A stretch of DNA of 64,000 nt from Butyrivibrio fibrisolvens (GTDB taxonomy: Bacteria; Bacillota; Clostridia; Lachnospirales; Lachnospiraceae), in assembly GCF_023206215.1 (NCBI RefSeq), contig NZ_CP065800.1, positions 1,860,001-1,924,000 on the forward strand, read 5' to 3'. This document shows positions 18,425 to 26,537 of the stretch, in pieces (positions within the stretch are counted from its first letter, which is position 1; each line of letters starts with the position of its first letter). The translations under genes and the position numbers were made by a program. The notes beneath the pieces are model-generated. The model was not told the origin of the DNA. It saw nothing but the letters and a program-made list of their open reading frames with translations, and ran no database searches.

Positions 18425-19993
18425 TTATAATTTGAACAGTGTACTAAGAAGGCCTCGGCCCAGGCTTGCGCCTACGTTGCCGCCGAGGGTCTTACCAAAT
18501 TTACCGAAACTGCTTCCAACGCTCTTTCCGACTTCACGTCCTACGGTACCGGCAACAGAATTACCTACAGACTTTGCAACTCTCTTTTTCTGAGCTTCTG
18601 CAGCTTTTTGAGCTTTCTCTTTTTCTTTTGCAGCAAGGGCATCGGCTTTAGCCTTTTCCTTGGCAGCAAGAGCATCAGCCTTTTCTTTTTCTGCAGCAGC
18701 CTGCTCTTCAAGACCTTTTCTTTCAAGAAATTCATATGCAGAGTCGGGATCATATGCCTTTTCATATTTACTATAGAGCATAGCACCTTTTATAGCTCTG
18801 TCTCTTTCGATATCATTAATACTTCCAAGAGCACTTCTTGGAGGAAGGATTGTAGCGATATTGGCAATAGCAGGAGTTCCGTCTTCCTGAAGCATAGATA
18901 CAACCGCTTCGCCTGTTCCCAGCTGCATGATAGCATCATAGGTTGAGAACTCAGGATTAGCTCTAAATGACTCGGCAGCAGCCTTAACAGCTTTCTGCTC
19001 GGCAGGAGAGTATGCGTGAAGAGCATGCTCTATCTTGTTGCCAAGCTGAGCCAGTACTCCGTCAGGAACGTCGCGAGGGTTCTGTGTTACGAAGTAGATA
19101 CCTACGCCCTTGGACCTGATGAGCTTGACAACCTGCTCTATCTTATCAAGAAGAGCTTTGGATGTACCATCAAAGAGAAGATGAGCTTCATCGAAGAAGA
19201 ATACGAACTTGGGCTTATCAAGATCACCAACTTCCGGCAGGTTCTCAAAAAGCTCTGACATAAGCCATAGAAGGAACATGGAGTACAGGGTTCCGTTTTG
19301 CATAAGGCTTCTGGAATCAAGGATGTTGATAACACCCTTACCTTCAGGACTAAGCGAGAAGAAGTCCTGTATATTAAGTGCAGTCTCGCCAAAGAACTTA
19401 TCCCCTCCTGCCATCTCAAGGGCAACTACAGCTCTCTGGATAGCTCCGATCGACTGAGGTGACATCTTGCCATACTCGGAAGCGAATTCTTTGTTATTAT
19501 CTGAGATGTAGTTAAGAAGAGCTTTAAGATCCTTGGTATCTATTAAGAGAAGATCATTGTCATCAGCAATCTTGAAAGCTATAGTGAGGATATCGCTTTG
19601 GAGATCATTAAGATCAAGGATTCGGGACAGAAGAAGTGGTCCCATCTCTGATATGGTGGTTCTAAGCGGGATACCATTCTGACCATATATATCCCAGAAT
19701 ACTGCAGGATACTTCTGATAACTGTAGCCGTCAAGGTTTATGGAAAGCTTGGAAGCACGTTCCTCCATGCCTGATCCTTCCTTGATCATGCCTGCCAGAT
19801 CACCCTTAACATCTGCAAGAAATACCGGAACTCCAAGATCTGAGAATGACTCTGCCAGAACCTTTAATGATACTGTCTTACCACTGCCTGTAGCACCAGC
19901 GATAAGACCGTGACGATTAGCTTTGTTTGGAAGAAGGAAGACCTCTTCACCTGCGTTTGTCTTTCCAACAAGGATTTTACTGTCTTTGATCAT
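18425..19993 (-). CDS. HerA-like ATPase (DUF853/YjgR type)
   Basis: Cytoplasmic P-loop ATPase of 522 residues. The Walker A motif GATGSGKT lies at residues 33-40 and a Walker B strand FVFFFDEAHLLFDG follows near residue 265. The segment GVGIYFVTQNPRDVPD is typical of the YjgR/DUF853 branch of HerA-FtsK ATPases. After residue 415 comes an Ala/Lys/Glu-rich likely coiled coil of about 60 residues and a Gly/Ser-rich tail. The start codon is preceded by AGGGGG. It is framed by two of the long palindromic elements: copy A lies past its stop and copy B in its promoter region. The family's cellular role is not settled. Confidence 0.88.
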   Translation of the reverse strand: MIKDSKILVGKTNAGEEVFLLPNKANRHGLIAGATGSGKTVSLKVLAESFSDLGVPVFLADVKGDLAGMIKEGSGMEERASKLSINLDGYSYQKYPAVFWDIYGQNGIPLRTTISEMGPLLLSRILDLNDLQSDILTIAFKIADDNDLLLIDTKDLKALLNYISDNNKEFASEYGKMSPQSIGAIQRAVVALEMAGGDKFFGETALNIQDFFSLSPEGKGVINILDSRSLMQNGTLYSMFLLWLMSELFENLPEVGDLDKPKFVFFFDEAHLLFDGTSKALLDKIEQVVKLIRSKGVGIYFVTQNPRDVPDGVLAQLGNKIEHALHAYSPAEQKAVKAAAESFRANPEFSTYDAIMQLGTGEAVVSMLQEDGTPAIANIATILPPRSALGSINDIERDRAIKGAMLYSKYEKAYDPDSAYEFLERKGLEEQAAAEKEKADALAAKEKAKADALAAKEKEKAQKAAEAQKKRVAKSVGNSVAGTVGREVGKSVGSSFGKFGKTLGGNVGASLGRGLLSTLFKL

Positions 19994-20028
19994 ATTGAAT
20001 TCCCCCTATTATGATGTAATAATATTTC

Positions 20029-20324
20029 AAACTTTGAACTTGCCAAACATACGACACTCCTTACGGCTGTACCGATGTAGGCAGTTTATAAAGCCTTTTC
20101 GTGTTATGAAGGTGTTATAATTCAGGGCACGATATCTGGAACTTTATATTCTGGGGTCCGAAACTCGCTTACGCTCAGACATGCGGACCCCAAGAAGAAT
20201 ATAAAGTTCCATATATCATGCTCCTGAATTTAATAACACCTTCAAAGAACACGAAAAGACTTTATAAACTGCCCACATCGGTACAGCCATAAGGAGTGTC
20301 GTATGTTTGGCAAGTGCGAAGTTT
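20029..20324 (+). repeat. Long palindromic element, copy B
   Basis: A 296-base inverted repeat. The left end is AAACTTTGAACTTGCC and the right end is GGCAAGTGCGAAGTTT. The centre is GGGGTCCG, apex with CTCGCTTACGCTCAGACATG, and CGGACCCC. The outer arms hold ACGACACTCCTTA and its complement, where copy D has ATGTCACCCCTTG in both arms. It lies between divergent genes, upstream of both, so it is unlikely to be just a terminator. Confidence 0.88.
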
Positions 20325-20471
20325 AAGTTATATAAAAAGTGTATTTGGATTCGTTAATCAATAAACGATAGAATCATACATAGATGTTAGCACAAAAAAA
20401 CTGTGAATAAAAGATAGTTACAATTGGCTTGCGAAGCTTGAAGAAACATAATGAATTATAGATGATTTGTG

Positions 20472-20501
20472 TTGTTAAACACTATATGTATATGCTATCA
20501 T
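20472..20501 (+). promoter_or_regulatory. Candidate promoter of the GAF-domain gene
   Basis: TTGTTA, 18 bases and TATCAT. The -35 lies in a short dyad, GTGTTGTTAAACAC. The likely transcript start is some 80 bases before the gene. Confidence 0.45.
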
Positions 20502-20590
20502 AGCCTCTGTTGGTAGTGGTTTCCCTTGAAATACCGGGGAAGGAACGAGTAACCTATGAATATTATGGAAATGCTTGGAGGATGATGATA

Positions 20591-21052
20591 ATGAGTACAG
20601 ATTATAAACTTATGGCAGCTCAGCTTAAGAGCCTTATGGAAGATGAGAAGAACTATATGCCGGTTCTTTCTAATGCATCAGCCATCCTTAATGACACACT
20701 TGATGATATCAACTGGGCTGGATTTTATCTTGTAGATAATGGAAGCCTTCTTCTTGGACCTTTTCAGGGACATGTAGCCTGCATCAGGATTCAGTCAGGC
20801 AAGGGAGTATGCGGAACTGCTTATGCCACAGACACAACCCAGCTTGTAGAAGACGTGCACCAGTTCCCAGGCCATATCGCTTGTGACAGCGCGTCTAATT
20901 CAGAGATAGTAGTTCCGATCCATAGAGACGGTAAGGTTATAGCCGTCATGGACATAGATAGCCCTTCTCTTTCAAGATTTGATCAGGAAGACAAGGAAGG
21001 CCTTGAAGCTTTTGCCAAGGTTATAGAAGAGGCAGATTTTGCCGGCATTTGA
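20591..21052 (+). CDS. msrC: Free methionine-R-sulfoxide reductase (GAF domain)
   Basis: Cytoplasmic enzyme expected to reduce free L-methionine-(R)-S-oxide with thioredoxin. The protein is about 153 residues and is a single GAF domain. Cys64, Cys74 and Cys98 have the same 10- and 24-residue spacing as the three cysteines known in E. coli fRMsr (84, 94, 118), which makes the call strong. The family phrase DIDSPSLSRFD is also present. The ATG at 20591 follows GGAGG by eight bases; the open frame reaches back to 20510 without a better start. It is convergent with the GGDEF gene. Confidence 0.9.
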   Translation: MSTDYKLMAAQLKSLMEDEKNYMPVLSNASAILNDTLDDINWAGFYLVDNGSLLLGPFQGHVACIRIQSGKGVCGTAYATDTTQLVEDVHQFPGHIACDSASNSEIVVPIHRDGKVIAVMDIDSPSLSRFDQEDKEGLEAFAKVIEEADFAGI

Positions 21053-21060
21053 TCATGATT

Positions 21061-21104
21061 ACTTCCTACTTCGGTGATACTGCATCGTCCAAGTGGGAAG
21101 TTTG
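21061..21104 (+). repeat. Short hairpin sharing the palindrome family's end motif
   Basis: ACTTCCTACTTCGG pairs with CCAAGTGGGAAGT, using one G-T pair and one mismatch, around a 14-base loop, and is followed by TTG. The right arm CCAAGTGGGAAGTTTG is nearly identical to the motif at 6405 and to the ends of the long elements. It looks like an internally deleted copy. Confidence 0.55.
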
Positions 21105-21114
21105 AGATCATTAG

Positions 21115-21158
21115 GGTCATCTGGGAGCTGTACCAACTTCCAGATGATCTTTATTTTT
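21115..21158 (+). terminator. Terminator of the msrC transcript
   Basis: TCATCTGG and CCAGATGA form an 8-bp stem, followed by TCTTTATTTTT. It overlaps the last codons of the convergent GGDEF gene. Confidence 0.6.
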
Positions 21159-22822
21159 GCATTTATACATTTCAAAATCGGCCCTTGAGAAGACATGCAT
21201 ATAGTTGCTGTCAATGGACTTGTCATAGACAGCCATTCCATAAGCTATGGAGACTGCTTCATAGAAATGGACTGAGGATTTTTGGTTATTCTTTAATTCG
21301 ATGAAGAACTTTTCTTCAAGTTCGTCTCTGTTTTCATAATCATTGCCTGTCAGGATCACGACGAATTCATCACCGCCTACTCTGAATACAGGACTGTGCT
21401 CATAGATTTTGCATATGATAGTACTGCAGGTCTTGATAGCGATATCCCCTGCTTCGTGACCATATTTGTCATTGATATTCTTGAGATAGTTAAGATCGAA
21501 CATAGCTACACCAAAACAATAGTTTGGCTCTGTATCGATATGATGTTGTATATCATCTACAGCAATAGTATAGGCCGCTTTATTTTTGACATGAGTCAGG
21601 TCATCGATGTATATACGATTTTCCATGCTTTTGGTATACCTTTTAAGCTGGCCTGTCGACGTTTTTAAGGTATCAGCAAGTATCTGGAACTCAGTGATAT
21701 TGCTGTCTGGGATATCTACATCAAAGTCACCGTTTCCAATCTTCTTGGCAACTTTAGTGAGCTCTTTTATCGGCTTTGACATAATCTGGGAATTAATTAT
21801 AGACAAGCTTACAAATCCCAGTCCGATTATCATTGAGAGTATAGTTACGAATACAAGAGTGTCGGTTCTGGCTCTATAGGCGTTTTTATATCCTTCGGAT
21901 ATGATCAGCTTCATACCGTTTCTGAGTGTGACAAAAGACATGACTGAGTCGACACCGTTTTGATCAAATCTTATAAGTTCCTGATCACTTGAATCACGTA
22001 ACATGATATCAAAGGATGGCTTGTTGATATTTGGGATTGCTTCTATATATGTGTTATGATCTCCTTCTTCAAGATGATAATGAACCTTCCAGTCTTCGCT
22101 GGCAAGGTAGGCAGAGCCTCCGCCTTTGGTGCTGATAGTAGCAATCGACTGCATGAGATAGTCAAAGTCCATATTGATACCGACCATACAGATCAGGACA
22201 TCATCAATATATACAGGAACTTCATAAGTTGTTACGTACAGATCCAGCGACGGATCATAATAGGGACTTATCCAGCGAGCAGATTGTTGATCTTCCGGAA
22301 TGACATAATACCATCCGGACGAATTTACATTATCAGAATCGTGGTAGAAAAAATCTGTGATAGGGATATCTTCCATAGTTCCGGCGGAAGTTCTCATATA
22401 ATAGTATCCGTCGACATCTCCATTCAGATATTCAGGAACGATATAAACATAGTTGGATACTATCTCATCATAACTTTGAATGTATGATACGAAGAAATTC
22501 TCTGTTCTTGACAGAAGTTCAGCTCTGGCGGTGCTGTCTTTTAGATATTCAGGATCCTCAACCTGATTATAGATGTAAGATGCGATGGCATCTACTTCAT
22601 CTTCGATTCGGATCATAGTATTATTGATCTTAAGAGCTTGATTTTCTGCTACCAGATTCAGAGTCTTGGAGATGTTATCGTCGATGATCTTACTGACGCG
22701 CATATATGAGACAAATGATGTAAAGCTCATTATGAGCATGACAAATAGCAGAGTTACAACAGTAATTCTGAACCGGATAGAAACTTTTTAGTGTTAAAAA
22801 AGTTTGATAAGCTATTTTTCAT
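21117..22822 (-). pseudogene. Cache-GGDEF diguanylate cyclase, interrupted by a frameshift near the start
   Basis: Membrane protein expected to make c-di-GMP. It has a double-Cache-like extracellular sensor domain (about 230 residues), a second membrane segment, a HAMP linker and a GGDEF domain with the intact site FRVGGDEFVVI. The main frame opens only at an ATG at 22739, in the middle of the first membrane helix and without a ribosome site. An ATG at 22822 starts MKNSLSNFFNTKK and runs into a stop; moving back one base at the A5 run (near 22778-22782) gives TKKVSIRFRITVVTLLF and joins the main frame, completing the helix. A good promoter lies just upstream of 22822. It is either a real or phase-variable break, programmed frameshifting, or a sequence error. 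Confidence 0.8.
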
Positions 22823-22840
22823 AGTTTTTGTATGAGGGCT

Positions 22841-22869
22841 TATATAATATATAATGAGGTGTGTGTCAA
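22841..22869 (-). promoter_or_regulatory. Promoter of the GGDEF gene
   Basis: On the minus strand a perfect TTGACA, 17 bases and TATATA. The predicted transcript start near 22834 leaves only about 12 bases before the ATG at 22822, which supports 22822 as the true gene start. Confidence 0.6.
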
Positions 22870-23030
22870 AAGTTCTTTTTGACCCCCTTACGTTATATAA
22901 TGTTTTGACCGGGTCATAAGTATCTGTGGTACGGATTAAAAGGCGGTATAAAAATCCTTTATATTTATCGGACTTTTGACAAAAATCATTATAAGATCAA
23001 TAAAACTTTAATAAGGTAAAAGATAAAGAT

Positions 23031-24272
23031 ATGAGTGAAAATGTAACACCGATCCAATGGATAGAAAATGTAAATAAGATGATATCAGGACCAGATATCA
23101 GATCTATGGAACTTGCAAGAAAACATCTTGATGCTATAGCTAAGCCTCTTGACGGCCTTGGCAGATTTGAAAAGATGCTGGTCAAGATAGCAGGCATCAC
23201 CGGTGATCCCCGTATAGATCTGTCTTCTAAGAAGGTGTTGGTATTATGCAGTGATAATGGAATCGTAGAAGAGGGTATAAGTCAGTCAGGGCAGGAAGTT
23301 ACCGGCGCTGTAGCAGTTAGTCTCTCCAAGGGAACTTCCAGCGTATGCCGCATGGCAGCTGCTGTAGGAGCTGAGGCTGTGCCTGTAGATATGGGGATGG
23401 CCTGTGATAAGACGCCTGAAGGAGTGATATGTACAGTTAAGGAAGATGAAGTGATAAATACATATTCAAGGCGAGGATCCAGAAATTTTATGAAGGAGCC
23501 GGCCATGACCTGCGATGAAGTGATCCATGCCATAGATGTAGGAAGACTCCTTGTCAGAGAGGAAGCTGCCAGGGGGACTAAGATAATAGCTACAGGCGAG
23601 ATGGGTATAGGCAATACCACAACTTCAAGTGCCATAGCTTCCATGCTCCTTCATAAGGATGCGGGTGAAGTTACAGGAAGAGGCGCAGGCCTTGACGATG
23701 AGGGACTAAAACACAAAATTGAAGTTATAAACAGTGCGATAGATAAGTACAAGGACGAAGCTGATTTTACCAATCTGACCGGCATCTTAAAAGAAGGTTA
23801 TGATAAAAAAGGATTAGATAAAAAAGAAATAGATAAAAATAAGCTTCAGGAACTTATGTCAGCATACGCTTTTAGAACCCTTACGATTTTTGGCGGATAT
23901 GATATAGCAGGGATGGTAGGAATATTCCTTGGCGGTGCGCTGTACAAGGTTCCGGTTGTGATAGATGGTCTTATATCTGCAACAGCCGCTCTAGTGGCTT
24001 CATATATTTTCCCCGGATTAGCTGATTATATGCTTCCAAGTCACCTTGGCAAGGAGCCGGCTATGAAAGAGATAATGGACAAGCTCTCTCTTGAACCTGT
24101 GATCTGCGCAGATCTTGCACTTGGTGAAGGAACCGGCGCGGTGATGCTGTTCCCGCTCCTGGATCAGGCACTTTCTGTATATAATGGTAATACAACTTTT
24201 GATGATATATCTGTAGGCAAGTACACAAGATATGAACATCAGCTGAGTGATCTGACAAGCGATCTAAGATAA
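23031..24272 (+). CDS. cobT: Nicotinate-nucleotide--dimethylbenzimidazole phosphoribosyltransferase
   Basis: Makes the alpha-ribazole phosphate that becomes the lower ligand of cobalamin. Family motifs include KPLDGLGRFE, DNGIVEEGISQSGQ, GEMGIGNTTTSSA and ADLALGEGTGA, whose Glu366 matches the catalytic glutamate of the family. The protein is 413 residues against about 350 for most CobT; the surplus includes a Lys-rich insertion around residues 240-275 (GYDKKGLDKKEIDKNK). A TTGACA at 22976 may be its -35. I see no cobalamin riboswitch in the upstream 200 bases. It is the first gene of a five-gene cobalamin cluster; cobU starts 12 bases after its stop. Confidence 0.95.
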   Translation: MSENVTPIQWIENVNKMISGPDIRSMELARKHLDAIAKPLDGLGRFEKMLVKIAGITGDPRIDLSSKKVLVLCSDNGIVEEGISQSGQEVTGAVAVSLSKGTSSVCRMAAAVGAEAVPVDMGMACDKTPEGVICTVKEDEVINTYSRRGSRNFMKEPAMTCDEVIHAIDVGRLLVREEAARGTKIIATGEMGIGNTTTSSAIASMLLHKDAGEVTGRGAGLDDEGLKHKIEVINSAIDKYKDEADFTNLTGILKEGYDKKGLDKKEIDKNKLQELMSAYAFRTLTIFGGYDIAGMVGIFLGGALYKVPVVIDGLISATAALVASYIFPGLADYMLPSHLGKEPAMKEIMDKLSLEPVICADLALGEGTGAVMLFPLLDQALSVYNGNTTFDDISVGKYTRYEHQLSDLTSDLR

Positions 24273-24284
24273 GGATAATAGACG

Positions 24285-24851
24285 ATGATAGTTTTTATAA
24301 CAGGCGGCAATGACAATGGCAAATCTGAATATGCGGAAGATCTGGTGCTAAAGCTAAGCCCCGGAGGAGGGGCAGCAGGATATACCAGGATATATCTGGC
24401 AACAATGGGAGCAAGAGATCCCGAAAGCCTTAAGCGTATAGAGAAGCATATCTTTAGAAGAAAAGATATGGAGTATATCACTATAGAGAAGAGCTATGAC
24501 GTAGGAAGTATAAATCTTGAAGAAGTAGATAAGATCAACAATAATAATAGCGATAACAAGAGGATCCTACTGATAGAAGATATCCCCAATCTGCTTGCAG
24601 GAGAGATGTTCAAGGGATCTGAATTTAATCCCCATGTTGCTGATAAGATTACTGATGATATCAAAAAATTAATATCAGTATGTGATCATACAGTCATAGT
24701 AACCAATGAAGTATTCTCAGATGGTATAACCTATGATGAATATACAACTACTTATCTTAAGGAGTTTGGTACTATCAATCAAAGACTTGCTGCTATTTCA
24801 GACAAGGTTGTCGAGCTTGTCTGCGGGATACCGCTTGTCATTAAGAAGTAG
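24285..24851 (+). CDS. cobU: Adenosylcobinamide kinase/guanylyltransferase
   Basis: Bifunctional enzyme that phosphorylates adenosylcobinamide and then adds GMP to activate it for joining to the lower ligand. The P-loop GGNDNGKS lies at residues 7-14. A His in RIEKHIFRR is placed where the guanylylated His is found. TNEVFSDGI stands where most members have SNEVG, so the fit is looser than usual. The 188 residues match the family length. The last codons (CGIPLVIKK) are repeated in the DNA that follows. A second, shorter CobU-like gene is next. Confidence 0.85.
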   Translation: MIVFITGGNDNGKSEYAEDLVLKLSPGGGAAGYTRIYLATMGARDPESLKRIEKHIFRRKDMEYITIEKSYDVGSINLEEVDKINNNNSDNKRILLIEDIPNLLAGEMFKGSEFNPHVADKITDDIKKLISVCDHTVIVTNEVFSDGITYDEYTTTYLKEFGTINQRLAAISDKVVELVCGIPLVIKK

Positions 24852-24913
24852 TGTGGGATACCGCTTGTCATCGAGAAAGTAGTGAGGAATACCTCCTATT
24901 ATCAAAGAGTAGT
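24823..24913 (+). repeat. Three diverging tandem copies of the cobU tail
   Basis: Units of 30-31 bases begin GCGGGATACCGCTTGTCAT (end of cobU), GTGGGATACCGCTTGTCAT and GAGGAATACCTCCTATTAT, each ending near GTAGT. A partial fourth unit may follow. Only the first is coding. Confidence 0.75.
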
Positions 24914-24959
24914 TTAGGATAGGACCTGCAAAAAAAGAGATCTAATACGAGGCGAAGAT

Positions 24960-25355
24960 ATGGAATTATATATAGGCGGCGCTTTTCAGGGCCAGAAAGA
25001 ATACGTGGATAACGAATATCGTGATATTAAAAAGCTCAATTGGTACAATGGCCAAGACCCGGTAGATACTGACATCTCAGATTATGATGCGATCTGCAAT
25101 TATCATGAGATCATAAGAAGGCAGGTTGGCATAGGCATAGATCCGGAAGCTGAGCTTGAGAAGATCTTAGATCATAATCCGCAGATCATAATAGTGTGCG
25201 ATGAAGTTGGCTGCGGAGTTATCCCTATAGATAGTCAGGACAGAGCCTACAGAGAAGCTGTTGGCAGATGTATGTGCAAGGCAGCATCAAGGGCTGATAG
25301 AGTTGTGAGGATCATATGCGGTATCGGCCAGGTGATCAAGGATGTAAACAGATAG
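24960..25355 (+). CDS. CobU-like protein with altered P-loop
   Basis: A 131-residue protein related to the CobU family. The C-terminal half (VCDEVGCGVIPIDSQDRAYRE, then RADRVVRIICGIGQVIK) matches CobU's SNEVG-to-end region well. The N-terminus MELYIGGAFQGQKEYV resembles a P-loop strand, but the Lys is one place later than in a normal GxxxxGK motif and no Ser/Thr follows it. About 50 residues of the usual middle are missing. It lies between cobU and cbiB. It may be a partner subunit, a guanylyltransferase specialist or a decaying paralogue. Confidence 0.75.
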   Translation: MELYIGGAFQGQKEYVDNEYRDIKKLNWYNGQDPVDTDISDYDAICNYHEIIRRQVGIGIDPEAELEKILDHNPQIIIVCDEVGCGVIPIDSQDRAYREAVGRCMCKAASRADRVVRIICGIGQVIKDVNR

Positions 25356-25396
25356 TATATACAGAGCATTAAATGTAATAGACAAGGGACAGATAC

Positions 25397-26446
25397 ATGG
25401 CTATTTCGTCATTTATAATCTTAAATACAATATGTATACTTGTGGGGATCATTCTGGATCTATTGATAGGTGATCCCATAGGATTTTTTCATATTGTGAT
25501 CGTAATAGGAAGATATATATCTTTTTTAGAGAAAAAATTGTATAAGGATACAGACGATGACAAGATGATGGAGTTCAAAGGCTCAGTGATAGCCTTTGTC
25601 GTACCTGCTACATCGATGATACTGGCAGGGATTGTCCTTGTTATCGCATTCAAGATACATCCGCTTATGTATTGTGTCATAGAGAGCTTTCTGTGCTGGC
25701 AGGCTGTTGCTGCAAGAGATCTTGCATATGAGAGTATGCGAGTATATAAGGCCTTAAATGGAGAGAAGATAACGATACCCGATTTTGAAAATGGAGGGAA
25801 AATCGTTTTAGATGATGCAGACAGAAGGCTGGAGAATGCAAGACGCGCTGTATCTTTAATAGTTGGCAGAGATACGCAGTCACTTGATGAAACAGGAGTC
25901 ATCAAGGCAGCAGTTGAGACTGTCGCAGAGAATACATCCGATGGGATAATAGCTCCTCTTTTTTATATGTTCATAGGAGGCGGCGCGCTCTCGGTTATGT
26001 ACAAGGCAGTCAATACCCTTGATTCTATGCTTGGATATAAGAATGACAAGTATATGCATTTTGGAAGTGCGTCAGCTATCCAGGATGATTACTGGAACTA
26101 CATCCCTTCAAGGCTTTCGGCTCTTCTTATGTGTCTGGCAGCTTTTTTTACAAAGATGGATCATAAGAATGCCTATAGGATATGGAAGAGGGACAGATAC
26201 AAGCATGAAAGTCCGAATTCAGCGCAGACAGAAAGCGCCTGTGCCGGAGCCCTTAATATACAGCTTGCGGGCGATGCATCATACTTTGGACATATCAAGC
26301 ACAAGGACACAATTGGAGATCCTGTCCGCCCTGTAGAAAGAGATGATATCAAAAGGGCCTGCAGGCTTATGTACGCGACGAGTTTTTTGATGATGATGAT
26401 AGGACTTATTATTAGAATACTGGTGTACTGGCTTATTCTTATCTGA
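25397..26446 (+). CDS. cbiB: Adenosylcobinamide-phosphate synthase
   Basis: Integral membrane enzyme (CbiB/CobD of other nomenclature) that joins (R)-1-amino-2-propanol phosphate to adenosylcobyric acid. The protein has 349 residues. Family motifs are LDLLIGDPIGFFH, ARRAVSLIVGRDTQ, AAVETVAENTSDGIIAPLFY and SPNSAQTESACAGAL. Hydrophobic segments are present at both ends and in the middle. It lies between the CobU-like gene and cobD, which makes its phosphate-containing substrate. Confidence 0.95.
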   Translation: MAISSFIILNTICILVGIILDLLIGDPIGFFHIVIVIGRYISFLEKKLYKDTDDDKMMEFKGSVIAFVVPATSMILAGIVLVIAFKIHPLMYCVIESFLCWQAVAARDLAYESMRVYKALNGEKITIPDFENGGKIVLDDADRRLENARRAVSLIVGRDTQSLDETGVIKAAVETVAENTSDGIIAPLFYMFIGGGALSVMYKAVNTLDSMLGYKNDKYMHFGSASAIQDDYWNYIPSRLSALLMCLAAFFTKMDHKNAYRIWKRDRYKHESPNSAQTESACAGALNIQLAGDASYFGHIKHKDTIGDPVRPVERDDIKRACRLMYATSFLMMMIGLIIRILVYWLILI

Positions 26447-26537
26447 TCAGATTACTTGTTTGTGAATTGTATCAACATATGATCATGACAATGATCAATA
26501 CGGATATGGTTTACTATTTCTATAAAAGAGGATTACG

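Noticed and set aside
20510..20590. A longer start for msrC at 20510
   Set aside because: The extra 27 residues have no ribosome site and the family begins at the position of the ATG at 20591, which has GGAGG.
22740..23030. Cobalamin or c-di-GMP riboswitch upstream of cobT or the GGDEF gene
   Set aside because: I could not find a B12 box or the conserved core of a c-di-GMP aptamer on either strand.
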